DNA of 64,000 bases from Enoplolaimus lenunculus. Taxonomy: Eukaryota > Nematoda > Enoplea > Enoplida > Thoracostomopsidae. The translations under genes and the position numbers were made by a program. How positions within the stretch are numbered: the first letter of the stretch is position 1; each line of letters begins with the position of its first letter. This document shows, in pieces, positions 25,592 to 38,153 of this stretch. The DNA is taken from positions 88,034-152,033 of the forward strand of contig JASANG010002249.1 of the NCBI GenBank assembly GCA_030248215.1. The letters are read 5' to 3'. A model generated the notes under the pieces. The model was not told the DNA's origin. It was given only the letters and a program-made list of their open reading frames with translations, and did no database searches.

Positions 25592-27109
25592 TATCGTGGC
25601 TTTTAATTGACGTTTATGGGCATGTTTTTAAAGTATAATATTGCTATTAATATATTATATCACCACTGGACACGAACCAATCTAAAACACTGTTATTAAT
25701 GAATTAATTATCGCCGTGTGAATCTGAGAACTATGTTTACGATGAAGATATATTTAACTCGGCACGCATCAAAACCGCATAAATAAACTGAAACAAACAA
25801 ACTACTGGGTATCGGTGTTGAACTTTACACATTATGAGAATAAATTTGAAAAAAGCAATCGGAAAGTTTTGCATTTTAAGTCTGAACTGAAAGAATAATT
25901 TAAATTTCATTTAATGATACAATTTCGAGTTTTCACTTGTTTGCAGTCGTGAATTTTGATTGTAAAACCAGGGTGTAGTTGGATATCTGTTTCCGGTCGT
26001 TTTCGTTATAGATATAACGAAAATTATGTTATTTTTACGTTCAAAATTAGTTAGTATAACGTACGTATCTTGCAATTTGTGTTACTGATATGATGTAATT
26101 GTTCGAAATGAAATATCAGTTACGAAATTCATCCAAAATCTTAAAAAATTTCGATGCATCCGCCATTTTTTGAAACTTTTGAAAGACACACAATTTATGC
26201 ACGTCTCACTGTTGTTGTCAGAAAAATAAAACATATTTGATACTTTTATACTTCAATATCCGTTTTACATTTCGGTTATTTTGATCACTATCGGTTTCTG
26301 TTACCGTTATTTTTTACCATCCGTTTACACTTTGACTATAAGACGTTTTTTACCATCACGAAATCTTCGACTAAGGGCTCTCATGTCTTGTAAAAATTTT
26401 GCGCTGCCCATGGGTGCAATGTTTTGTTGATCAATGAGCATGACCCCGTATATACGTAAGTACTCAAAAACCTAAATTTCTTCTCAGGTTAATAGTCGTT
26501 TAAACCTAATCTAAAACCGCAGCATGTACCAAACCGAAAGCTTTGACCTGCGCCTGCGCGCACAGTGAAACCATTTAGGGTGGTGCTGTACTTTTTACCA
26601 TTTTAAAGCCGTCCGGCACCACCGTAAAAAGGACCGCATTTAAATCGGCGCATGGCACCGCATAACAATTTGTAATAAATTAATTTTATTTTGCGACACC
26701 CTTCTGCGCTACAAAGCATTAGCCTAACATCAAACCTGTTATTTAAATATCAAACCTCAGCTTAAACCTCAGCTTATTAATTAATCATAAACGGCTTAAA
26801 AATTATTATACATAACGTAAATATAAGCGTATAAATAAGCAAAAACTATTTTCACTACGATTTTCAATCTAAACTAGAGAAACTGTTGTGAAACAAATAA
26901 ATGAAAGATATAGTTAAGTCTGAGCTTCAAGATTGGACGTGAGTTCAACTGTAATCAGATGGAATGAGTGGCGCATTCATGGGGATATGATACTTAACGA
27001 AATTTCAACAGAGATCAGCATTAAAAGCATGTATAGGCTAATATAACATGTAAAATCTTAGATTACAAAAACTTTTTTCTCGTTGGCTTACGTCACTCGC
27101 AACAAATGC
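25592..27109. other. Upstream flank of the GPCR gene; no gene seen
   Basis: This is the presumed promoter side of the GPCR gene. About 25970-26340 begins CCAGGGTGTAG and contains TTTCCGGTCG-type words like the hAT-like MITEs, but no matching right end was found. The remainder is AT-rich without clear signals. Confidence 0.4.
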
Positions 27110-27305
27110 GGCCAGTGTAAAAAACCGACAGTATTATAAGCATGTTTCCTAAAGCTAAGTCTAAGCGTAAAGAAAGAGCATATTCATAAGCCTAAGCCTA
27201 AGCCTAAGCTTAAGCCTAATCCAAGCAAAAAATGAGTCTAAAGCTTAAGCTTACTCTATTGCAGTCCCACAGAAAAATGTTCCGCCAATGGTCTTTACAT
27301 GGAGC
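27110..27305. mobile_element. MITE with CCTAAG/TTAGGC-like core
   Basis: It starts GGCCAGTGTAAA and ends TCTTTACATGGAGC. The core runs CCTAAGCCTAAGCCTAAGC, the complement of TTAGGC arrays. The right portion ATTGCAGTCCCACAGAAAAA is shared with the copy at 62609-62782. Confidence 0.7.
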
Positions 27306-28229
27306 AAAAATACAAAGAGATTATGAATTGTATATCAAATCAATAACTTTGAAATATGAACCCAGTTCAATGCCTTCCAGCGAAAAATCGAGCCAATATC
27401 AATGGTTAAGTATACTGTGTTCTTCAATTAGTTATCGACATTAGCTGATTAGCGTGAGCTAATATATGGCACGCATAAAACGTCAAGCGTGATAAATGAG
27501 CTATATTCCGTTGCGAAAATATTTGCTAGAATGCAGAAATATTAGTTTAGGTCAATATAAGCCGATTTTGCCAGCCAGTAGCGCAATTTACAGCAAAATA
27601 TTTACCATTTATTATTGAGGTACATTAAAATTATACGCAAAATTCATTTGTTTTTTTCAAAGCTACAACGGTTAAATTAAATCTTGACTGAAGATTATAA
27701 AATTGTTAATTTTTTTTAAATCCCGGAGCCAAACAAGCCCACAGCCAGAGTATCTGTTGGAAAGAGTCTTGGCAACCAAATGATGCAGTAAACTATGCGT
27801 TGTAGAGGATTTCCGAACGAAGCGAGCAGAAATTTTGCACAATTTTTTATTTCAATGAAAAATTTAAGTTAAAGTGCCTGTTCGAAACAGTGATGCGAGA
27901 GGTCTAGAAAACATCGCGAGCGAAACGTGCTAGAAGCTGGACGCGATTTTTGTATTAATAAATGCGTTTGAAACCGTCTGAAAACGTTTCTTGGTCCATT
28001 GATTATGGTTTAAACCGTTCACACCGCCCCCTCTGGCTACGCGTCGGAACCCGGATACAAAACGGTTCCTTCATTTCTAGCTATATGCTACGCAAGTTGA
28101 TAAATACAATTCCTCTGCGAGCCGGCCGGCAGCGAAAAACATCTGGCAGCGTGCACATGAGATGTGACGTCATTTTGATAAGAAGATGTAGCAAAACGAC
28201 ACGAATAATTTTTATTTCTTTACTGCTAC

Positions 28230-28480
28230 ATACTGTTGTGACCCGAATAAGAGGGGGAGGGTAATAAGAGGGGTCCCCATTTTAAGTTCCAATCTATAGC
28301 TGTCCGTATCCGTAATATGAGTCCGTAAAGCAGATAAAGTCTATTAACCCAAATAAGAGTCCATAAATGTCAATTATCCCTAATTGTAGCGCATAAATGA
28401 TTCCTGGACCAAATAAAGTTGTGTTCCAAAATTTAAACCTTACTTAAGTTTTGAAAGTAACATTCCAAAGTATAACCTCG
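28230..28480. mobile_element. TACTGTAGTGACCC-family MITE, one end
   Basis: It starts TACTGTTGTGACCCGAATAA and continues through GGGGTCCCCATTTT, AATTATCCCTAATTGTAGC and CTGGACCAAATAAAG. The far half is missing. Confidence 0.75.
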
Positions 28481-28884
28481 GGCCTGTGGCTGGCGTATAC
28501 AAAACGGAGGAATACGACGAGATATGTTGACTTTCAAAATTTTGGAAACTCGAAAGAACTTTTAATAGACAAAAATAAAATAATAACTTTGTTTATGAAA
28601 CAGAGATACCTTATACTTGAAATTGTACCGCCCCAAACTAAAATCCTGTCTATTTCTCTACCTCCGACTGGAGATTTTAACGTCGAAATTTAGTAGTATC
28701 GGATGTTAAACACTAAATTCACGGCATATAAAAATGCGAAAAAATTATAATAAGCGCACACTAGGGTATCCAGAAGGCAGCGCACGCCCCCGCTTCCCCG
28801 TCAGAAAATTTCTGTCATAAAATGGCAAGATCCCTCCTACCTTACAATTTTGACTTTTAAAATTTATTTTTTGTGAACACCAGC

Positions 28885-29170
28885 CCGCCCGAAAGAACCG
28901 CCACGAGGCAAAGGCAAATACAAAAGCGGAGGGGGAAAGGAAGAAAAGAAAAAGGGGGAACGGGGAGAAGGGAAAAAAGAAAAACACCCAAAAACAAAAA
29001 ATAATCAAAAATGAAACCAAAAAAAAAAAAAAAAAAAAAAAAACAAAACACAACAAGCAACAGAAACACACCAACCCAACCCCGCAAAAAAAAAAACCCA
29101 CACACACCCGAAACAGAAAAAACAAACCAACAACACACCCCCAAAAACAAAAAAAACCCTAAATCCTTTA
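28885..29170. repeat. T-depleted A/C/G low-complexity tract
   Basis: Over roughly 280 bp the plus strand has only a handful of T bases. A purine-rich part (AAGGAAGAAAAGAAAAAGGG) passes into a 23-base A run, then into A and C only (ACACCCCCAAAAACAAAAA). Apparent long reading frames on the minus strand here are compositional artefacts rich in Phe, Cys and Trp. Confidence 0.8.
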
Positions 29171-30019
29171 ATATTTTCCCCCAAATCATGCTCAGTCGGC
29201 CTGCAGGTTTCTACAAGTGTCCTTAATTTCCTCATTAAGGTTTTTTGTGATAACACTTTTATTTGGGCTGTTTTTCGGTTACGGATTCATAGCAAATACC
29301 GGTAGTTACGATATAAATGCGTCGTCCATTTTATCGTACGCCTCGTGATGTAAATTTTGGCGATACCTATTTCCCATTGTAGATTTGCGAAAACGCTCCG
29401 CTCCCGTGCTTTTATTTTGGCAAACGGTAAATTGCACTTCAAATAGTATTCTCCAATTCCACATTAGGGTTGAAAATTATTTCAATTTCCTTTTTGATCA
29501 ACTGTTATGGTTTCAATTGTATTTGTAGCGCTTTCCCAAACTCAAGTGGGAAATTGGCGTCGCTAAAATCCACACACAGAACACACGATATAATGGACCA
29601 TGCATAACAGTACCTACAATACAAGTATACTTGTACAAGAATTGTGGTCATTAAAATTTTCACTTTTGTGAAGCAAATGATATTTTTGTGGAATTGGAAC
29701 CATTTCCAGCATGAAAATTTCAACTCAAATATAAATGTTTGAAGTTTTGATGGCACTTATTACCACGGTTTGACTGTATGAGCTTGAAGCTCAACATCAA
29801 GGACATTTTGTATTGCGCGAACGCGTTGAAAAGTTTCTGCATATGGGCGACAAAGTGTCGGTTGAGACTTCAGATTTCGGATTAAAAGTTTTCAATCGAC
29901 AAACTGGCTGGTGACGAAGTGTCGTTAGGCCCAGTAACTCGATGAACACAGTGTATCATTTTGTACACATAGTTTGCACAGTGTAAAAAACACGGTCGAT
30001 GTATTTTGAGGGGTTAACC

Positions 30020-30140
30020 ATTTTTCGCAGGACTACAAAAGTTTAAGCTTAAGCTCAAGACTAATTCTTTTCCTTAGGCTTAGGATTAGTTATAGGCTTA
30101 TCTTTACGTTGAGGCTTAGGCTTACACTCAAACTAAATTG
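30020..30140. repeat. TTAGGC-like MITE fragment
   Basis: It contains CTTAGGCTTAGGATTAG, GAGGCTTAGGCTTAC and reversed AAGCTTAAGCTC words, as in the better copies. The ends are not resolved. Confidence 0.5.
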
Positions 30141-30149
30141 TCTTATATT

Positions 30150-31780
30150 CAAGAAATATTGTCGGAAATGGGAGACAAGTATGTCTTAACACTGACTCCA
30201 GCCAGACATATATGTCTTGAATTGGAGACGTTTATTTCTTTAATTTTTCACAAATGTTGATCTGTAAATTGTTCACGCTTAAAAGTCTGAAATTTAAGAT
30301 TCGTTTTATGAACGACTAAAACAAATATTTCTGGAATAGAAGACAAATATGTTTGAAATATAAGGCAAAGATGTTCCAGGGAAACCACTCCAAAATTGGG
30401 GCTTTTAAGCTCAACCAACGATCCAGACGTAAATTTAGGTTGGGGGAGCCTGCAACCCGGAATATCTTTGAAGTTTGCTTATTTATATACACTCCTAAGA
30501 ATATAGCTAAACGGAGCAACATTTTTATATAGATAAAAATCAGAAAACTAACTCTTGAAAATAAAACTATTTCTTGAAAGAAAGAAATTTATGCGTTATA
30601 AAATGGCAACAGTACTTTCTTGAATATAAGACGTTTATGTTTTAACCATTTTAAACACGAATTTCTAAACTGGCTAAGGTTATTAATGTCTGAAATACAA
30701 GACATCTTTGTCTTGAAAATTGAAGGAAATAGAAGTCTTGAAATTTCAACACAATTTATTTTGTGTGTACTGTTTAGTGTCACGCCCCTCAAACAACATT
30801 GGGCTTTGCTGTCACGCAACACAAAGTAACATTGGACAAAGACATATGCTGAAAAGGTCAAAAACATCGCTTACTCGAAAGCAATCGAAACTTTACAGAG
30901 TTGTTAGATTTTTGAAAATAAACTCTGATGCTTTCGACATGCAAAGAATCGAGAACTTGCGTCTTAAAGACGTTTATTATTAAAACACGTTCGGGTACAG
31001 TTTTTAAGGAACATAGAGTTTTGTTAGAGCAAGTACGTATTACTTTTAATTTTTAGCTATATTAACGATTAAAGCTTTGCTATTAACTTTAAGCCTGTCT
31101 TTTATTTTTAAGCCGTATATACTTTCAAAGTTTTCCATCTACGTATAAACTCAGGGCATTTCAAGTGTATTTAAGTAAATTGGCGTATCAGTAACGTGTA
31201 ACTTTGTTTCAATATATGTTGGTTATGAACTCGCACATTTGTCTTTCACACTCATTGTTTTTTAAAAATAGCAAAAATAACTAAGTCGTTGGTTTTTGGA
31301 ACATAAAGCCTAAACCTTAATTTAATATCTGCAATAAACGTTTCGAAACTATTAGTTTCCTCAAATTTAAACATTGAAACTAATAGTTTTTGGTAAAACC
31401 TTACATATAAAAACTTACGCTTTGGTTTCGGCTTGTGCAAGTCTTTCATAAACCATACCTTAAGCTTAACTTGAACTCAATTATAAGCGTAGCCTGAACG
31501 TATTAGCATAAGCATTTATGTGTAATGTGTACAAGAGTCTGTTCTAAATGAGCAGTTTGGACACAATACGCGTTGACATGGCAGCGGTCTAAAATTTTCA
31601 AATATATTTATTTATTTTTTATTAATAGAAAACGAGATTCATATTTTTGAAACAACTATATATATTGCACATTATCAAATATAACCCGTAGAGCAGATGT
31701 GCTCAGGCAGAATTTCGTGGAAATGTCTGTCTAACGGTCGAATCTTAGAATTTAATATGATGCCTAAACATCAAAATTGT
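30150..31780. other. Gene-free stretch with degenerate GTCTTGAAAT words
   Basis: Loosely repeated words such as ATGTCTTGAATTGGAGACG, GAATAGAAGACAAATATG and AATATAAGACGTTTATG recur between 30150 and 31000, suggesting an old diverged tandem array. From 31000 to 31780 I see nothing structured. Confidence 0.4.
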
Positions 31781-31917
31781 ACTGATAGTGACGAGAATAA
31801 GACGGAAAGAAAATAGAAGCCCGGTTAGTGGTTCGGAATTGGGTCTGAATCAATAGGAGTCTATTTCCAATTAATTAGTATCCGTAAACGGATAATGTCC
31901 AAAATTACTATTAATTA
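31781..31917. mobile_element. Left half of a TACTGTAGTGACCC-family MITE, split by the LTR-like insertion
   Basis: Starting TAGTGACGAGAATAAGA, it follows the family consensus through AATCAATAGGAGTC and CGTAAACGGATAATGTCC, and stops at TAATTA where the large insertion begins. Its continuation is at 38154. Confidence 0.75.
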
Positions 31918-33904
31918 TGTCAGGGACACATCCCTTTTATCAACAATTAGAATGCAACTTTGGCACGGAATTTAGGTGGATTTTGGTTTACTGCAATCAA
32001 TTGTCAAACTGATGCTGGCTGCCTGATCAAGCGTCGTTTGGTGTATGCCTTGGGGTGCAGTATTTGCGCATTAACATTGTGTTAGGTTTCCCTTTTTAAT
32101 GGTCTCGCATGTTTAGTTTAGCGTTATTTTGTAATGTTTTGTTTTTCGCAGTAATGTCGTGTTGTCCTTTGTGTTACGTTTCTCTTTTTTGCATTACCTT
32201 TTTGCACAGGTACGGATCTTATATCATTGAGAATAGGATGAAAATTTCAGGTTACTGAATTACTTTCGGCACCCCGACTGTCTCACCTTGAGGTTTCGGA
32301 CCAGAACGATATTGGGTGAAAACATTCCAGCTTAACCAGTAGAGGCCATAGGGTACGGGTGTTAGGTTCCTCTCCGGACCTGTGCTAGTTGTGTTCACGG
32401 CGGATCAAACGCAATTAATTGTGCTTTGTTTATGACCCCTTCGTTGTTATCCTATGTATTGTGGCATGTTTTTGGTACCTTCCAGTGTGTAGCCGTTACG
32501 TTTTGGAATATTTTTGGTATCTTTTGGCATGTAGTATTTTTATGTAATTCTTCGTATAATTACATCCGTTAATGTGTGGCTCGTTGCTTCAATGTTGTAT
32601 TGTTTCTCCTGCTTTACTATAGTGTTATTTTATTATCATTCTGCAGCAAGGACCGACACTTCTAAAATTAGCTCTTAACTACCCCTACTACCTGGATAGA
32701 ACACTATGTACTTGCCTATGACTCGTACCACTATCATATGGGGTTCGGCTATACGTTTTCCTTCAGGGATTTTGCTTTCACCCCCATCACCGTTTTCATC
32801 GGGGCCCGCCAGTTTGACTGGAGGTTTGGTTATCCTTGCTCTGACTAGAAACTATACTCATGCATTCAATAAGACTAGTAGAGCTGCACCGCATCCGTTA
32901 GTTCGATTGGCAATCCAATTATCACAGATTTGACTAGAGACAGTGCACGACTATTAAATAGGACTAGTAAAATCGCAGTGCACAGGCGGGGCTAGCGTTC
33001 GCGGGAGATTTAGCTGAGAGGGGCCTGTCATGCACAACTGCACCGAGAATAGGAGATAGTAGCAGGACAGAAAGGGGAACGCACCTTAAGGCATAACACT
33101 GTGGCAGGGCCCGCCTAGTGGCAGGAAATTGTGCAAGACTGGGCTTCAACCCCCTTTTAGAGACTCACCTCTCCCAATACTCGCCGGAATTTAACTCCAC
33201 ACACATTATGCAGCATTGAGTTAAATGTATGGACGATAACACAATAGTGGTGGTAGTTAACACTACAGGAGTGATATCTGAAGGAAAAAGATTGAAAAGG
33301 GGTATGCACGGGCTTTTGGATAATTGCAAGAGAGGGGACTGCGCAGCTTAAATGGCTAATTAGGAGTAGATACCTACGGTGGGTCCGCTAGGTTGCAGGC
33401 TAAGCTATTACGCTAGGGTGGAGTTATCGCGTGCGCTTTTCATGAAAGGATATACGACACAGGGGTTCAGGTTGTGCTGAAATTTCGTTGGGACCGTTAC
33501 CCTCCCCCTCAGGCGCGTTGCTGGAACCCTAGGGGTGGTTGACGGGTAGATTGGCCGTTCCCGCTTTCCCGATGGGGCCTGCCGCTGACACTCGAGCCTG
33601 CCACATACATATCTTGTTTAGCGGCGACAGTAGTTTTACGACTACTTATGATCGCAATTAATGCTCATAAAGTATTTGAGTTGCAAGATTATTGAATTTA
33701 AGTCTCCGGGTTATCGACCCGTGTAAAACGTCGAAGTTGTTAAAATTTGAAAATGAGTTGCGAGCGTTTTGAATTTCGCGCAGGGATATGGTTGAAAGGA
33801 GGCGTTCCGAGAAAGGGGGGATGAGGTCGAATTTTAACGGTGTACCAAATCAGAGGGGGCAACCCACGAGGAGGAGTCTGGCCAAACCTATGTATTGAGA
33901 ATCT

Positions 33905-35240
33905 CGGGACGCCTTGGGGGAAGGTTTTGCGGACTGGACACGCGTACTAGGGACTTTACGGGCTAGAACGTCGAGTCGAGGCGGTGTGTGCACGGATCCC
34001 AGGACAAAAAATGCCAAGGTACAAACTTCCTGAGACCCCGAAATGACTTGTGTCATTCAATAGAGCTCGTCATACCGAGCAATAAAAATACCCTGACCAT
34101 GGGTCAGGGACGCTCCGTCCGAAAGTTGTACCCCATTAAGACTTGAAATTTTGTATATGGAGCCTCACGGATCCGGGGGCAGAAAAACGCCAAAATGTGA
34201 ATTTTTGGATACCTCGACGAGACCTATACCGTTCGATAGAGCTGATCGCGCTGAGCAATAAAAGTACCCTGACCTTGGGTCTAGGACCTCTCCTTCGGGA
34301 GTTAGGGCCATTCAAAGTTTTGTGCATCCACGTGTATAATTTTACGGATCCCAGGGTGAAAAATGCAAAAATACGAATTTCAGGGTCCGTGGGTGAAACC
34401 CCCACCAATCGATAAAGCTCGTCGAGCTGAACAAGAAAAATACCCTGACTGGGGCTCGGAAGTCATTCGTTCAAGAGTTAGAGGTGTTCATAGTTTTTGA
34501 AATTTAGTGTGTATAATTTTACGGATCCGAGGTTGAAAAATGCAAAAATGCGAATTTTGGAATTGAGCATCGAGATTGGTACCAATCGATGCAGCTCCTT
34601 ACGCTGAACAAGAAAAATACCCTGACTTGGGGTCTGCGACTCTTTGCTCGAAGGTTATAGGTCTTTTTCCGTTTTGGGAATTTTACGTGTATAATTTTAC
34701 GGATCCGAGGTCGGAAAATGCCAAAATACGAATTTCGGAATCCTTAGCTGAGACCCCTACCATTCGATAGAGCTTGTCGAGCTGGGCAATAAAACCACCC
34801 TGACTTAGGGTCTGTGATCAGTCGTTAGCGAGTTACAGGTCTCTCCGTTCCCCGGCATTTTGCGTGTGTGAATTTACGGATTGGAGGGGTGGAAAATGCA
34901 AAAACACGAATTTGGGAATTCGCATTCACAGTTCCTATATTTCGATAGAGCTCAAAGGGCTGAGTAATAAAACCACCCTGACCAGGGGTCTCCGGCTAAC
35001 CGTTCAAGAGTTACGAGCTCCTGCGATTTTGGAATCTCTACGTACAATGTTTACGGACCTTAGGACAAAATTTGCAGGATCATGTTTTCTAGCATCTGGG
35101 GTTAGGAATGGTCTCACCCGGTTCGGCGCATTCCGGGAAGCAATAAAACCACCCTGACTGGTACCCGCGAACTGCTATTTCGAAAGTTACGACTATTACA
35201 ATTTCTTAGGACCCCACATTTCGAGTGTCTCACTGGACCG
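33905..35240. repeat. 177-bp tandem array with hairpin plus AATAAA-like module (seven units)
   Basis: The word CCCTGAC recurs at 34091, 34267, 34443, 34620, 34798, 34976 and 35152, steps of 176-178 bp. Upstream of it each unit has a short hairpin followed at once by an A-rich AATAAAA or AAGAAAAA motif; the other half carries TTTACGGATCCGAGG and AAAATGCAAAAATACG-like words. Units differ substantially, so the array is not freshly amplified. It lies in the U3-like part of the LTR-like element. Confidence 0.85.
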
Positions 35241-36087
35241 AGTTTAAGATATTGTAAAGTCTTATTGGCCGCATGGGCTATTTTTAACGGCAGGATGAGT
35301 ATCATAGTGGCTTTAATAAGCTCATGATGTATGAGTTACACCTTGGATGTTTTATTGTGCTGATTTGCTTGTTCTTTTTAATTAATGAGTTGGACTGCCC
35401 TTGTTTGGTTACTCTGGATGTTCGCTTGTGGTATTTTGAACTTTGTTTTGAACGATTCGGAAACTTTTACTAGGCACTCGGGCTAGGCACTTTGTAGGAC
35501 GGATGTTTTAGAATTCAAGAGAAAACAGGGTACTTTGCACCTGTAGCAGCAACTTCAGAATGTGTCCCTTTTTACTACGTGATCAGACTTGGACTCTCTC
35601 TCTCTCAGCTTACCAGGCCACGTTTATATGTTTAGCTCACAGGCTATCCAAATAGGTTGAAAGTTACTTGCGGTTAGGCTTATGCTTGACCATGGGTGCG
35701 TTACGAGTGCCGAGATTATTTTGTATTAGTGTGTTTCTTGTAGTTTAATTTTTTTTGGTTTTGCTATTTTCTTAGCTAATTGCGATTTGTTATTTGGGTT
35801 CCCTGTACAACGCAGGTTCTAAAAAGCTGACAGTACCCTCCCTTCCTTCATTTGCTTTGGTTAAGAATACTAAGGAAAAGGATGTGTCACACTCAAAAAG
35901 GAGAGTGACCTAGCGGTAAAAGTCATGCATGCGTGTCGGTAGGTCTTGGAGGTTGCCTGGCACTTGGGCCTGAGTACGGCAACGTCAAAACCTTAGCGTC
36001 TTCCCCGCCTTAATCATGGGGGACTCCAATATTTCGGCGCGACCCCCTTTTGTGCGGGACAGTTAATTTCACGCGTAAATTTAAACC

Positions 36088-36345
36088 GTCCAATCAGCGT
36101 GCACCGGTTTCGACGGTTGAATTCTTTTCATTGGCTCCTTGCAGCCGATTTCTGTAACCAATAGCATCGCGTCTCGCCGCGTCCCTTTCTCGTTGTTTCA
36201 TTGGCTCTTTGTAGCCGCTTTACTATAGCCAATAGTATTGTCTCTGGCCGCGTCTGTTCCTAACTTTTCATTGGCCGAAAACTCAAACCAATCACCTGAG
36301 GTCTGGGAGGGGTATATAAGAGCAGTGCACGGGCTGCATTTTCAG
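36088..36345 (+). promoter_or_regulatory. CCAAT-box cluster and TATA promoter
   Basis: Inverted CCAAT boxes (CATTGG) lie at 36129, 36199 and 36269, exactly 70 bp apart. Forward CCAAT lies at 36090, 36158, 36229 and 36288. TATATAAG is at 36313-36320, with a pyrimidine-rich TTTTCAGTTCAGTTCAGT about 30 bp further on as the likely start region. The spacing of the last CCAAT, the TATA box and the start region is typical of a pol II core promoter. It is inside the LTR-like fossil and would fire rightward; no coding gene follows. Confidence 0.7.
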
Positions 36346-38153
36346 TTCAGTTCAGTTTTCAAAGATTTTTCAGTCGCGAGCTCGAGCCGCGGCAGCAAAC
36401 CGGCTCTCTCCGGTACACTGTATGGCGACACGGTGCACTTGGGAGAACTCGGGGCGCTGTATTAAAACATCCCGGACGGTAGTACCAGAGATGCGCTCAG
36501 AGCGCTACAAATTTAGCAAAATGAATAGGCTATAGGCCCAGTTTGGACTATGTAGTTTCACAAAGGGGGTGTGAGTAAAATTTCTAAAATTGTAGGTCCC
36601 TTGTAGTTGGCGACAACACAGGACCTCAGCTTAATTTGGCTTTAACTTTTGGAAACCCGTATACCGTGCTAAAAACTAAAAAGTCACCCAGCTGGTGAAG
36701 GATAACCCGACTAGGGTCAAGCTGTGCAATTGTCAACCGCGACGGGAAGGCCACCGCAGCCTAGTGCTAAGCACTTAGGATATGTCAAACAAAAGAGCCA
36801 AGCCCCGGTCACGCTAGAAAACTTTGGGTTACCCCGTGACTTAAATGGTGCTTGCCGGGCCTTACTTAGGATAGTAGTAAGAATTTTCCCCAGGTTGACA
36901 ATTGAACTGCTGGACGTGCAGCCCGTGTAGGATTCGCAAATTCCAGGAAATTCTAAACGAGACCTTGTTGCGCCTCAGACGCTATCGGAGACATGCTTAG
37001 CCAGTGCTTAGGACATAGGGATAGCCTTGGGACCACGAGTATATCCTCCAGTGGTCCATGGTAAGCATGTATGGCATTTCAGACCGCAACTTAAGTCACT
37101 GTCCTATCGAGCCCCTCATGCTACGCCCCTCGGAGGGAATTCCCGCCCATTCGCACATGCTAATCATGGGTGTCTTTTGAACTTAAGAATTCTTTGGCCC
37201 ACGTCGTCCAAACACATTGGGGCTCGGTAGCTTTTAATCTCAGCAACTGCGTCGACCTAAAACGCTCAGCTTTCTAAGGACCGATAACCTAGCGGTAAGG
37301 TGGTTAGTCCACGTTCAGGTCGCTACAGGTACCTGTTTAAACTTGCTAATTTCTAAAACGGAAGATTCAGGAATTTCTGTACTTTTAGCAATTACGTTTA
37401 ACTACTCAAACTTATTCTTGCTATCAGCGCACGGCGCAGTTTAACTCAACTCAAGTCAACGTTCAACTTTCGATAACCTGAGACAAATCCTAATTAAGGT
37501 ATAACCATGTTTCTCATATCATACGTACTATGTGCTTCTACAATAAATCAAAACTTTACCTGGGTATGATTATTGCACCTAAGAGCGCTATTTTGAACAT
37601 CCTGGCCTTGAGCCATGGCTTTTAAATTACCATGTGTGGATTTTCAAAGCATCAAGCTACTAGGTTAAAAGCTATAACTTTTGCAAGCCTTGGTCTGAAT
37701 TGGGGATAAGGTCAATAAAACCTAGAGGCTTGGATCGATCCGCCTTTTCTTTATAAGGGTCGCTGACCGTATGCTTTAAAATTCTTCAGGATCGCCTTTG
37801 GATCACCCGTGATACCAGCCATCCTTAGAACAGCAACCAAAGACCACGCTCATCCGGAAACCCGTGCCTTGGAATTATTAAGAGAAATTCTAGCAGGCGA
37901 CCCGTTTGATAAATCTCGGCCTTAATCCTGACTGCTACGGGTGCGAATTACTTCTCCGCTAAACGCGTATCGTCAAGGGCTTAGGCGTAAGACGATATCG
38001 GAATTTTGTGACTCTCAAAACCCGATATCACGCCAGGGGGACCATCATCCTCTGGACACGTAGGCTTATAAGGTAGATCCACGGCCAAGGACACCCGTGA
38101 GGGATACCACTCGGATTCGTCCGCAGAGGTACCCGTTGATCGCAGCCGTAACA

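Larger units (their letters stand above)
31918..38153 (+). mobile_element. Giant noncoding LTR-like fossil (probable solo LTR)
   Basis: A 6,236-bp block begins TGTCAGGGAC and ends CCGTAACA, the TG...CA termini of LTRs. It is flanked by ATTA on both sides (31914-31917 and 38154-38157). The outer flanks are the two halves of one inverted-repeat family copy, so the borders are fixed by nesting. Base composition is visibly more GC-rich than its surroundings. No capsid, protease, polymerase or integrase signature is visible and no second internal LTR was seen. Parts in LTR logic: U3-like 31918 to about 36340 with a 177-bp tandem array (33905-35240) and CCAAT/TATA promoter (36090-36320); R/U5-like from about 36342 to 38153 with AATAAA at 37542. 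It looks structurally whole as a solo LTR. The perfect 4-bp duplication argues against great age. The family is not assigned; Gypsy or BEL-Pao are possible. Confidence 0.65.

Noticed and set aside
28745-29256. Long Phe/Cys-rich reading frames on the minus strand
   Set aside because: They arise from the T-depleted plus strand; the composition is biologically implausible and no domain is visible.
30020-30140. A true interstitial telomere relic from chromosome fusion
   Set aside because: The TTAGGC words are irregular and recur inside an element with transposon ends elsewhere, so a MITE origin is simpler.
36238-36465. Open frame running across the TATA box of the LTR-like promoter
   Set aside because: It overlaps CCAAT boxes, TATA and start region; promoter signals explain the sequence better than coding.
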